From positions 7,597 to 30,746 of the forward strand of contig JAAOMT010000398.1 in the NCBI GenBank assembly GCA_016748015.1: a DNA stretch of 23,150 bases, given 5' to 3'. Made by a program: the position numbers and the translations under genes. The notes under the pieces were generated by a model, which searched no databases, was not told the DNA's origin, and worked only from the letters and a program-made list of their open reading frames with translations. The DNA comes from Geosiphon pyriformis (taxonomy: Eukaryota; Glomeromycota; Glomeromycetes; Archaeosporales; Geosiphonaceae). Position 1 is the stretch's first letter, and each line of letters begins with the position of its first letter. This document shows positions 10,106-18,840 of this stretch, piece after piece.

Positions 10106-10803
10106 ATATTTGATCACGATGATCTTTGAGAAGGAAATATTTAAATTAATTTATAACATAAACTCTCCTTTTCTTTTGATCTCATTGGAAATCGTCTTCA
10201 TTCAACATTCAATAAAAGGCAATCGTGAATAAAAGCTTTCATAAAGAAGGCACGGTTTTATGGCAAAGCTTTAAACGTCTATAAAGTATTTTAATTCCAA
10301 GCCACAAAAATTGTAAAAAAAGATTATTGACGCTGCGGTTCCAAAAAAAACCCCTTATTTAGAAGAAATCGAGTGATATCATGACTTTTTTGGTACACAT
10401 GTGGAAGGTAACATAAAAAAGAAAGGTAAAAGCAAAAGCAATGGTTTAAATGTTGAATCTTAATTACTCAATACAAATTTAAAATTTGTATTACCTTAAC
10501 ACAATGTATAAGACAAAGACCGAAACTAAAAATAATTCAATACACATTTTTAAAATGATTCCCCTGTTTGGTATTTTTTTACCATTGAAATATTCCACTT
10601 TTCAAATAGAATCCAAAAGCAATATTGTAAATTTTAAATTTAATTAAACATAAAAATTTGTTGCACCAACTTTTGAAATTTAAAATTAAAAGTTTTCCCA
10701 ATAGAAGTGACGTCTTAACTGTTACTGGTTACATGTTGAATTGTTTTTTAAAACCTGAATGAAATAAATGTAGTATTTTCATAAAAGCAATCTGTTAAGG
10801 TTC

Positions 10804-10804
<1 letters not shown>

Positions 10805-10847
<43 letters not shown>
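10805..10847. repeat. (ATT)n microsatellite
   Basis: About 14 ATT units, T-rich on +. Confidence 0.95.
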
Positions 10848-10848
<1 letters not shown>

Positions 10849-11281
10849 TTTCATGACTTGTGATTCATTCCGTGTAGTCTTTGAACAAAAAAGTCACGAG
10901 GAAAAACCTTCTTTTTTGAACTCTGACCCTCACTAAATATATATATTAAAAAATGATGACTTCATATGTAACTTATAACATGTACACGTATATGCTGCAT
11001 ATGATATCATTCTCAAGTATTTGAAATTTTGACCTCACACACACACACATCAGGTTTTCTATTAAAAAATACATGGGAAAATCCCCTTTAAAAAATAAAA
11101 GAGATAGGGAAAATTTAAAAAAGTCTATGATCATTATTATAATCCTATTATTTTATTGTATCACCCCCCTAAATTTAAAGGAGACTTTTTTTCAAGACCT
11201 TTTGACTCGATTATAAACTTTTAATTAAAATCATAAATCTTTTAATTTTAACTTTTGACAGATGCACAGACTTTAATGAAA

Positions 11282-11314
11282 AGCACGCACGCACACACGC
11301 ACGCAGGCAGGCAG
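11282..11314. repeat. (GCAC)n/(GCAG)n tetramers
   Basis: GCAC units interspersed with AC, then GCAG units. It is G+C rich relative to its surroundings and resembles the drifting block at 2571-2660. Confidence 0.85.
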
Positions 11315-11454
11315 AAAAAGATTAAATTTATTAAAAGGGCCTTACTTTGAATGTCGTTGCCTGAGAAATTTAATAAAAGATTTTTTAGGGTGGGTAATAA
11401 TTTTAATAGGAAAAGATCAATGATATTACACAATTTAATATGACACCAACGCGC

Positions 11455-11525
11455 AGACACACACACACATACACACATACACACATACATACATACATAC
11501 ATACATACATACATACATACATACA

Positions 11526-11554
<29 letters not shown>
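11455..11554. repeat. (AC)n-(ATAC)n array
   Basis: A short AC run passes through mixed units into about 18-20 ATAC tetramers, the longest tetramer array in the window. Minus-strand translation gives a Met-Tyr-Val-Cys pattern that is not a real protein. Confidence 0.95.
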
Positions 11555-11557
<3 letters not shown>

Positions 11558-12407
11558 GGATGATCATCTTTTACCCCGGATTTTCAGGATTCATAAAAAA
11601 ATTTTACTTTTTCACTTTAGAAAAATCTTGATTAGTTTTTTTTTTTGAACTTTATTTATTATTATAAAAATAAAGTTTCCACCCATCTTTTGTTGTCTTT
11701 TCAAGTGAAACCAATTTTTTTTTGTACTTCTTTTTCCTGTATGATTTGCGCATACAACCGATACATTTTTATTAATAATAATAAATTTTTTGTTTGTGAT
11801 ATAACAAAAAAGAATTTTTTTTATTTTGATTTTTTAAAAAATTTAAAAGTTAATAGAAAATCTTTAATTTTCAAAGAAAAAAATCTGAAAGTAGAATTTT
11901 AATAATTAATTAATGATTTATAATTAATAATTAAATTTAAATAAATAAATAAATAAATACTTTATTTAGAGAATAGTGTGTTTAAATTAATTAATTAATT
12001 AATTTATTTATATATTTTTAAAAAAAAAAATTCCCGATAAAGAAATTCATTCATATTATCTTGGAGACTTGGCCTATTAATACATTGACTTTTTTTAAAA
12101 AAAATATATATATATATATATATATGTATATGTATATCTATATTACGAATTAAATCAAATATTTTTAATATGAATGTATAAATGAAAATGCTCTAAAATA
12201 ACATATATACAAGATGAATTTATTCATTTTAAACTATTTAAAACATCTCCTCAAATTAATTTTAACGATATTGATTTTTTGCCAAGTATCTCAGTCGATC
12301 TTTTTATAGATCATTTATCATTGAACCATTCAAAGAGAATAATAAAAAGTTTGGAAGGGGCGATTCCTTGACTAATTATTTACTTCTATTATCACCTTAA
12401 ATAAGTT

Positions 12408-12659
12408 GTGAAGAAAATTCTTATAATTAATTATACCATCACACAATTTTCGAAATCAGGTTTACAAATTATTTCATCATCATCACCACCACCACCACCA
12501 CCACCACCACCACAAAATTCACATGGAAAATTCATACATTCATTCCATGGAATATTTATTCATCTTGGTCCCTATAAAAAGCCACCCCCACATTATGGAA
12601 TAAGATTTTACCCGTTAGAAACTGGTTCTCGCGCTTTACAAAAGGCTTTGATTTTTTAA
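12408..12659 (+). other. Open frame with poly-Pro from (CAC)n
   Basis: An open + frame, whose upstream end has only a GTG, contains a (CAT)n/(CAC)n tract at 12475-12513 translated as Ser then nine Pro. A less repetitive tail follows (YGIRFYPLETGSRALQ) and ends at TAA. The tail has more normal codon composition than its surroundings. No domain is recognised. An exon relic is possible, but the repeat alone could explain most of the frame. Confidence 0.12.
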
Positions 12660-13252
12660 CCCTTTTAATTTAACCTTAACCGTTCTATGCTTTCTTACCC
12701 TTTTTTATTTAGAAGTTGATTGTTTTCGTGATAGATTCCAGAGAAGTTGTTCAAGTTTTCATATTAGCCAAAAGAGGAATTAAATATCTTTTTTTTTTTT
12801 TTTTGCCATTTCTCAATATTCTAAACATTAAAATCACCTATTTAAACCTAAAAATGGTAATCAAAATTAATATTCAGCCCTAAGTTTGAGAATAGAAATC
12901 TCTGCCCTATATTATAAAAAGAATATAAACGTTCGAGACTTTTAATAAAGTCTTTATTCATTATGTAATATTTAAATGAATGTATCATCATAATAACAAT
13001 TCGCAAAGATCTAAAAGAAATGAATTATTCAATTTTTCCATTTCAGGTATAAAAAGATTTTTTTGATTTTTCGATACTAATTTTAATTACTTTTATCGAT
13101 TTAAAACCTTTTATTTATAAACCCAATCGTTTTTTTTAAAACTTGATTATTAATATCAAAATATATATAACATAAAATAATATTAATTATGATGTTTTTT
13201 AATAAATTGGTTTTAACATAATTATTTTTGATATTAAGTTTTAATGCAAAAA

Positions 13253-13297
<45 letters not shown>

Positions 13298-13323
13298 TTT
13301 AAATTATTATTATTATTATTTTT
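13253..13323. repeat. Twin (ATT)n arrays
   Basis: Two ATT arrays, of about 15 and 7 units, are separated by TTTTAAA. Both are T-rich on +. Confidence 0.9.
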
Positions 13324-13513
13324 ATTATTTTTAAATTATTTTTATTATTTTTTAAGCATTCATTTAAATTTTTTTAAATAAAAATTATTAATCAAAATAT
13401 TAAATATATTATAATTCTTAAAAAATAAATGATTTTAATTTCAATAAAAATATTAAATATATATATATGTGTATATAGAAAAATAAAAAAAATTTATTTA
13501 ATAATAATAACAA

Positions 13514-13549
<36 letters not shown>

Positions 13550-13875
13550 ATATTTTTTTGGATCATGCATAAAATAATGTTATTAATATTATATCTTTTA
13601 ATTTTAATCTTTTAATTTTTTTTAAAAATAATCAATATTTTATTTTTTTAAAATTATACATTATTAATAATAAAATTAAAATAACGAAATTAAATTTTTT
13701 TTAATAAATAAATAAATATATATATATATTTTTTTAATAATATTAAATTATTTAAGAAAACGCATAATTCACGTCTATAGTTGCCTGATTTGTAACTAGA
13801 AGCATAAAAAATATATATTATTTAATTATTTAATAAGTATCGTTATTAATCAAATTATAATAATTATCAGTACAA

Positions 13876-13876
<1 letters not shown>

Positions 13877-13912
<36 letters not shown>
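13877..13912. repeat. (ATT)n array nearest the gene block
   Basis: About 12 ATT units. This is the last substantial microsatellite before composition changes; none of comparable length occurs in the remaining 9 kb. Confidence 0.9.
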
Positions 13913-13970
13913 ATTATTATTATTACATTTTCAATTAATATTATCTTTTAATAAACTTTTTATCTCAGAT

Positions 13971-14000
13971 ATGCGGCGCACCCTCCCCCGAGACCAATGA
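13971..14000 (+). promoter_or_regulatory. uORF overlapping the mS29 start
   Basis: An ATG at 13971 opens a nine-codon frame (MRRTLPRDQ). Its TGA (13998-14000) overlaps the first mS29-frame ATG at 13997 as ATGA. A polypyrimidine tract ending in CAG directly precedes the uORF, so the leader may also contain a spliced intron. Such overlapping uORFs can lower or couple translation of the main frame; here this is inference from the layout. Confidence 0.4.
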
Positions 14001-14038
14001 AAAACAAAAAAAGATTTTTAGATCATCTTGAGGCCATC

Positions 14039-16306
14039 ATGTCATTATTTTGTCTCGTTACCCTTTCAAGGCCTATTTTACAAGCAACCTTTATACCTTC
14101 CTTAAAAGCCACTTCTTCTTTAAAGAGTATCTCTTTTAGTGGTAAATCTCTGGTAAAGAGCTATGTCACCGCAAGCTTGGTCTTTCGTGCTGCCAAAGTT
14201 GCCAAAGGTGCCAAAGGTGCCAAGCAGCCGCCAAAAAAGGCTGGTAAAACGGCGAAAGGTAAAAGTTCATTCTGCCACTTGCTTCTGTTCTCTTTATAAA
14301 AATTCTGAAAGAGTTACCAATGTTTCCTTGCACAAAAATTAAATTTTATGTTCCACCAGTGGATAGACCTTTAAAGAAAAAGGGCTCAAGTTTTAAGACT
14401 GCCAAAAAAACGAACAGCAAAATGGTTTGAAAATGGATTAAAATTTAATTTTCTAATAAAATCTCAATACGTTATGCTAACTTCTGTTTTACCTACTTTT
14501 AGATAAGAAAGGTCACAATTGGACCTGGTTTCAACAAAGTTAATCCAGCATATTACCGACCTGCGATTTCATCAAACTTAAACGCAATGGAACCGGTACT
14601 TTCCTCTGATTTCTGTTATCTCCTCATTTTTAATCAAAAAGTCAAGAAAATAACTTTTTTCCTTGATTGAAATAATAACTAGGAAATCTTCCATCCAGAC
14701 AATGTTGGAACCGTTTATCAACTTCCAGAAAGTATAAGCTCCAAGTTGAAAGCCTTTGGAATCGCACCTGCATTATTTAAAGAGGTTAGATTTGATTTCA
14801 AAGAGAATTATATATATATATAAGGGTCTAAAGTTAAAATATTTCTACATATTATTTATTCATCTTGTATTCTCCAAGTTTGATCTCTTCCCAAGGCCCT
14901 CTCTTGTGCTACGGAATGAATCGGTTAAATTGGTTGATATTTTGGATTCAGCATCAGAAGGGCAAAGTTCAGCCAGTAGATATGTAATAAGTAAGTGATA
15001 AAAATCCTGAATTTGATTTCTTTATAAACATTTAATCATGGACAAAATTATTCAGCCGGACCTCTAGGCACAGGGAAAAGTGCGCTGCTCTTGCAAGCAG
15101 TTGTTTACACTCTTGCTAAACGAAATTGGATTGTCATATATATTTCGAATGGTAAGAGATCTGTTCAGATTATTTTTCTGGGATTAGAATTTACAAATAA
15201 CTTATTTCTATTGGAAACCGTAGCTATAAGCTATGTCAACAGCTCATCTGCCTATCAAAAGAATGAGACAACTAAGAAATTCGTTCAACCTCAATTATCA
15301 CAACGGCTGCTTCAACAAATCCAGACAGTGAATAAATCTATTCTACAAAATGTGGGGTTTTGTATATCATAATATCACAATTCACAATAGGTTTCAATGT
15401 TTTCTTTTTGACATTATTGCTCCTATCTGAAGGCTCTTTCATGCAAATTTGGGATTTGCTCAGATCAAACTCTCCAAGGCATATCAAATTCAGCGCTATA
15501 CAATTGAACAAGGTACAACGATGTTAGGACTCCTTTCGATTGGGATCAAGGACCAAAAAGTTGCTTTTGAAATTCTGGATATCTTTTTAGGAGAGATGGC
15601 TGTTCACGAAGAGTAAATTGATTGATTCTTAAATCTTTTTTAATAAATAAAAAGGCTTTTCATTAATTAATTTTGATAATTAACAGGTATCCAGTTCTGC
15701 TCGCGATTGATGTGATCAATGCATTTTACCGCAAAACTCTGTATCGTAATGTTGATTTCAGTTTTCTAGACGCAAGTCGTCTTTCCCTACCACATCTATT
15801 ATTGAAACATTTTAGTGGTGACAGATATTTTGTAAGTTGAATTCGAGAGTTCGTTTAATCTGCTATGCCAGTTTTCCTAAATGAAAATCTTGATTGACAT
15901 GACCCTGCATTTAAGAAACGTGGTGCCATAATTGGTGCAACTTCAGAAGCTACTTCAGAGTTCCAAAGCCACCTTTTAAATAATGCGCTGGGTCTTACTG
16001 AACCGTCACCATGGGTACCAGTATCATCCTCTTTATCTCGATATGCTGGAGGATTGCAAAGGATTCAACTAGGCAATTATTCTGAAAATGAAGCGAAGGG
16101 CGTTTTCGACTTTTACGTAAAGGCTTCCATCACATTTGAAGGTAAAAACTTTCACATTTCTCGAGTCAATTTAAAATCTTAAATTTGTATGTAACCCCCA
16201 TGCTATTGATTTTCATGCGTCTACAGAGTCATATTTCAAAAAAAAACTCATTTTGAGTAACGGGAATCCACGGAAATTCTATCTAAGTTGTATCCAAAAG
16301 ACTTGA
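14039..16306 (+). CDS. RSM23: Mitochondrial small-subunit ribosomal protein mS29 (DAP3/Rsm23)
   Basis: This is the nucleotide-binding P-loop protein of the mitoribosomal small subunit head. I trace eleven exons: 14039-14258, 14360-14424, 14503-14595, 14683-14784, 14879-14990, 15056-15151, 15224-15351, 15464-15612, 15687-15831, 15916-16141 and 16227-16306. Together they encode about 471 aa, normal for fungal mS29. The N terminus is rich in Ser, Arg and Lys without acids, as expected for a mitochondrial presequence. Walker A, GPLGTGKS, lies near residues 199-206, and an intron splits the preceding Thr codon. The Walker-B-like PVLLAIDVINAFY has its Asp near 330; most relatives have Gly where this has Val. 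The end, SNGNPRKFY, matches the family C terminus. An in-frame ATG at 13997 would add 14 charged residues; I chose 14039 for the cleaner presequence. One intron has an atypical GTGGGG donor (15352). Confidence 0.93.
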
Positions 16307-16603
16307 TTATCCTTATTTTTAGGGCACCGTAGCCTAATGAAAAGTTATTCGTGGAAGTTTTTGTATACTCCATCATGCCCCACTATTTCCCAATTCATCT
16401 CCCACATTTAATATACCAACCAGCCAAACTCTTTCCACATTTTGAATTTCGAGCCTTATGAATGGTTTTATTATTTCAATGGATTTTTTGTCTTTTTCGC
16501 ATGCACTTGCGATTCCTTTCGTGGGGCCTGATCAAACCGGTCTCAAATATGCATTTTTCTAGCCGATCTTGAATCATATTAGGACTTGTCCTTTAACCTC
16601 AAT
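16307..16603. other. Convergent 3' intergenic region
   Basis: This gap lies between the mS29 stop and the stop of the minus-strand orphan gene. I see no third gene. A minus-strand AATAAA (TTTATT on +, 16467-16472) could serve as the polyadenylation signal of the orphan gene, about 130 bp beyond its stop. Confidence 0.5.
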
Positions 16604-17239
16604 TTATGAAAATAAAAGTTGATGTTCGGTAACAAAACAAACAAATGCATATGCCATAAAGGATGATATGAAACAGATGCTAAACACCATCAACTCGTCT
16701 CGACTCTGAAAATTTATTAGAAATTTCAAAAAGGGCTCTTTGAAAGAGTGTTGTTGACTTTGTGTTGGATTATTGATATCAGGAGAAGTAATTGTTTCTT
16801 TCTGTATCTTTGTTCTATTAATATTGGTCAATCTTGCGCGAGAATTCAAGGTCGAACGCCGTCCGGTTTTCGTGGCATACCACTCAATAATCTCTGCGTG
16901 AAATGCTTTCCATGTTTGCTCAGGTGCAATAATCATGAGAACTTTTTCGACAAAAAATATGTGCTCCCAACGTGGTTTCGGCGGCGGTTCAATCACCTCT
17001 TGAGCGACTAGTGAGCGAAGTGTGTCATAACACCCGTGGTCTTGCAGGAATTCGATAGCTTCTCCCAACAGCAGTTCTGGGTCCTCTTGCTCATTTTTTG
17101 ACGACTCGCTTTCCATACCCTTTTCAGTGGCCTTTATTGAATGACGACGACGGCGACGGAGCCCCATTACCTCTTGAGTTGAGGACTCCCAATTAATGTT
17201 ATTAAGTGTACGCAGATCACCTAACTTCTGACCAACCAT
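16604..17239 (-). CDS. Hypothetical protein with C-terminal hydrophobic segment
   Basis: One uninterrupted frame of 211 codons starts at the ATG at 17239; an in-frame GTG two codons upstream is not a plausible start. I do not recognise the family. Residues 28-32 are five Arg followed by HSIK, a basic patch. Residues about 43-55 are acidic and Ser-rich. A compact, probably helical core (about 55-130) contains GEAIEFLQDHGCYDTL, which loosely recalls a LisH helix pair, then EPPPKPRW and several Trp. After a polar Asn/Thr/Gln linker, residues about 185-205 (VFSICFISSFMAYAFVCFV) look like a membrane anchor. A TTTCAG just before that segment could instead be an intron acceptor, which would remove the anchor. 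It is the only gene here without a clear intron. It is divergent from GLC8. Confidence 0.6.
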   Translation of the reverse strand: MVGQKLGDLRTLNNINWESSTQEVMGLRRRRRHSIKATEKGMESESSKNEQEDPELLLGEAIEFLQDHGCYDTLRSLVAQEVIEPPPKPRWEHIFFVEKVLMIIAPEQTWKAFHAEIIEWYATKTGRRSTLNSRARLTNINRTKIQKETITSPDINNPTQSQQHSFKEPFLKFLINFQSRDELMVFSICFISSFMAYAFVCFVTEHQLLFS

Positions 17240-17348
17240 ACACACAATATAAATACTGATGTAATGTTTTTTGATGATCTATAGATGACCAAGTCATTTA
17301 TATATAATTCCACTATTGATCTTCCCCCTTTTAACCTTTTTGTCCAGA
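17240..17348. promoter_or_regulatory. Shared divergent promoter
   Basis: Only 109 bp separate the start codon of the minus-strand orphan gene from that of GLC8, so both must be transcribed from this interval or from within each other. TA-rich elements occur at about 17246-17254 and 17298-17308 (TTTATATATAA), the latter about 40 bp before the GLC8 ATG. Assignment as TATA elements is tentative. Confidence 0.45.
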
Positions 17349-18108
17349 ATGACTTCCCTTGAAACAAAACCCAAAGGAATTTTGAAGAAGCCATCAATTA
17401 ACTTTAAGTTAAAAATGCCCAAGTAGGTTTTATTATGCACTTTTCCCTTTTGATTTTCTGAATCTTGAGATTCTTTGTTGTAAAACTTTCTTTGAACCCC
17501 TTGTAGATTAAAATGGGATGAAGATAATCTTCAATTAACAGAATCGCAAAAAGATTCTACAATGAAGATTTCAGAGCCAAAGACGCCCTATATTCACTAT
17601 AATTCGGAGACGGATGAGATCATGACGGATATTGACAGTAAAGTCCCTGCAAATAATCATTTTTGATTTTAATAGGAAATCTACTTCAGTTTCTTTAAAA
17701 AAAATCGTTTTTGGGATCATCTTTATCATAGCGATTCCTGGGTTAGCCTTAGAGTCTAGCGCGATTTCTCCTATAGGATCAATTTCTTCAACATCCACAT
17801 CAGGACCACATTTTACGAATTCAAATAAGGATGATTGGGAATCGGAACATTCAGACGAAGATGAAGAAAGTGAGTTATAATTTCTCATTGACCGTTTTTT
17901 TAGGGTATTTCTACATAATTTAAGCATTCTATCGGAATCTTTGCGAGGGATTACTTTGTAACATCAAAATTATCTGTCCTTCCTGGAATCAGCACGGGAG
18001 AAACGTCAGAAGTTTGCCAAACTACGAGCAAATCATTACAATATGAAAGAAGCTATACAGCTAGGCCATAAATTGGTTGAAGATGAGGTCGAAGAACAAC
18101 CTCAGTAA
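17349..18108 (+). CDS. GLC8: Protein phosphatase 1 inhibitor-2 (IPP-2/Glc8)
   Basis: Inhibitor-2 proteins bind PP1 catalytic subunits and modulate them, acting as inhibitor or activator depending on phosphorylation. Four exons are 17349-17422, 17507-17637, 17732-17869 and 17993-18108, giving 152 aa. Family hallmarks appear in order: KGILKK (residues 9-14), KLKWDEDNL (25-33), [10 protein letters not shown] (44-53, whose Thr51 matches the GSK3-site Thr), an acidic SDEDEE stretch, and HYNMKEA (129-135), the helix that occupies the PP1 active site. Exon 3 could start at 17732 or at 17747; the earlier acceptor gives IPGLALES, nearer the usual family sequence. The stop is TAA, but the same frame continues open for 42 more D/N-rich codons to a TAG at 18235 (see finding). 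Length is short to normal for fungi. Confidence 0.92.
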
Positions 18109-18237
18109 ACAAACCAAAAAAACAAATTGGATCCCTCATCAAAATATGATGGAAATTTTAATGATTGCAACAACGATGACAATTATAGTGATATAGAGCA
18201 GAGAAATGGTGATATGTTTTCAATGGAAACGTGGTAG

Positions 18238-18840
18238 AGTGCAAAATTTAGCCAGAGCTAACCTTAATTAAAGTAAAATAATTGCAAAGGAATACATTTT
18301 CCAACATTTCTTCGATCCTGGATTAGAATTCCTTAGCTGAGTATTTTATCTATTTATTATATTTAATGTATCTATACTTTTTCAGCCTCTTTTGGTTCTT
18401 GAGCTTTACTAGATATTATCTGTATATTTCAATCATTTCACTTGTACCAGTGCCCCTTTAATCATTAGGATTATAATATTTTTATTCTTCTAGCTTCCCT
18501 TAAGATCCCTTTACACGTTCAAAGTGATTTATTTGTAGATTAAAAAATCAAAATAACATTTGAAATAGAAAAAACATAAAACAGTCTCAATTGAGTAAAA
18601 AGTATTTGCTGTTGGCGTTACCAACTTTGGGAGCTTCGAGACTCTGTGCAATGTTGAACGCTGATCATACCGGAAGCAGTTAAGTAATCCCACATTACTT
18701 GTTGACCTGATCTAGTGATAGATTCTGCTAAGGCTTTTAGACTCTAGTACAAGGTCTCACAAAAATTATCTCTTTAAACGCCTTAGCGAAACGATCGCGC
18801 TTAAGATATCCTTTTTAAAAATAGTTATATTAGAAGAAAG
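18238..18840. other. Intergenic region with a 5S-rRNA-like stretch
   Basis: No coding frame was found in these 600 bp. Around 18610-18760 there is a higher-G+C island holding short matches to conserved 5S rRNA blocks: a GACTCTG, a CGGAAGC, an AGTTAAG, then TTACTTG and TTGACC in the correct order. The spacing between AGTTAAG and GACC is roughly ten or more bases too short, and the ends do not pair well. It may be a degenerate 5S pseudogene or a coincidence. The rest is 3' UTR of GLC8 and promoter of the next gene. Confidence 0.25.

Larger units (their letters stand above)
1..13960. other. AT-rich, microsatellite-dense gene desert
   Basis: This whole stretch is dominated by A/T homopolymers and short tandem repeats of 2-6 bp units, with only brief higher-complexity islands between them. 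I found no convincing multi-exon gene, no rRNA or tRNA, and no reverse transcriptase, transposase or integrase motifs on either strand. Most open frames are short, start at non-ATG codons, or are translated repeats such as poly-Ile, poly-Asp or a Met-Tyr-Val-Cys pattern. The main repeats and the few exon-like islands are listed separately. The remainder is plain AT-rich sequence in which I see nothing. A heterochromatic or simply repeat-expanded intergenic compartment is the likely reading, but this is inference. Confidence 0.75.

Noticed and set aside
11248-11550. Minus-strand 100-codon frame with a Met-Tyr-Val-Cys repeat
   Set aside because: It is a translation of the ATAC array, and the remainder lacks any recognisable feature.
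11440-11631. Plus-strand frame with Thr-His-Ile repeats
   Set aside because: It reads the same ATAC array on the other strand.
1-13960. CRISPR array, rRNA operon, LTR element or prophage-like system in the repeat-rich region
   Set aside because: The repeats are contiguous microsatellites without unique spacers. No LTR pairs, polymerase or integrase motifs, or RNA genes are visible.
16748-17011. Plus-strand open frame inside the orphan gene
   Set aside because: It is antisense to the longer minus-strand frame and has no independent support.
17571-17927. Minus-strand 118-codon frame over GLC8
   Set aside because: It is an antisense shadow of GLC8 exons, whose spliced product has all inhibitor-2 motifs.
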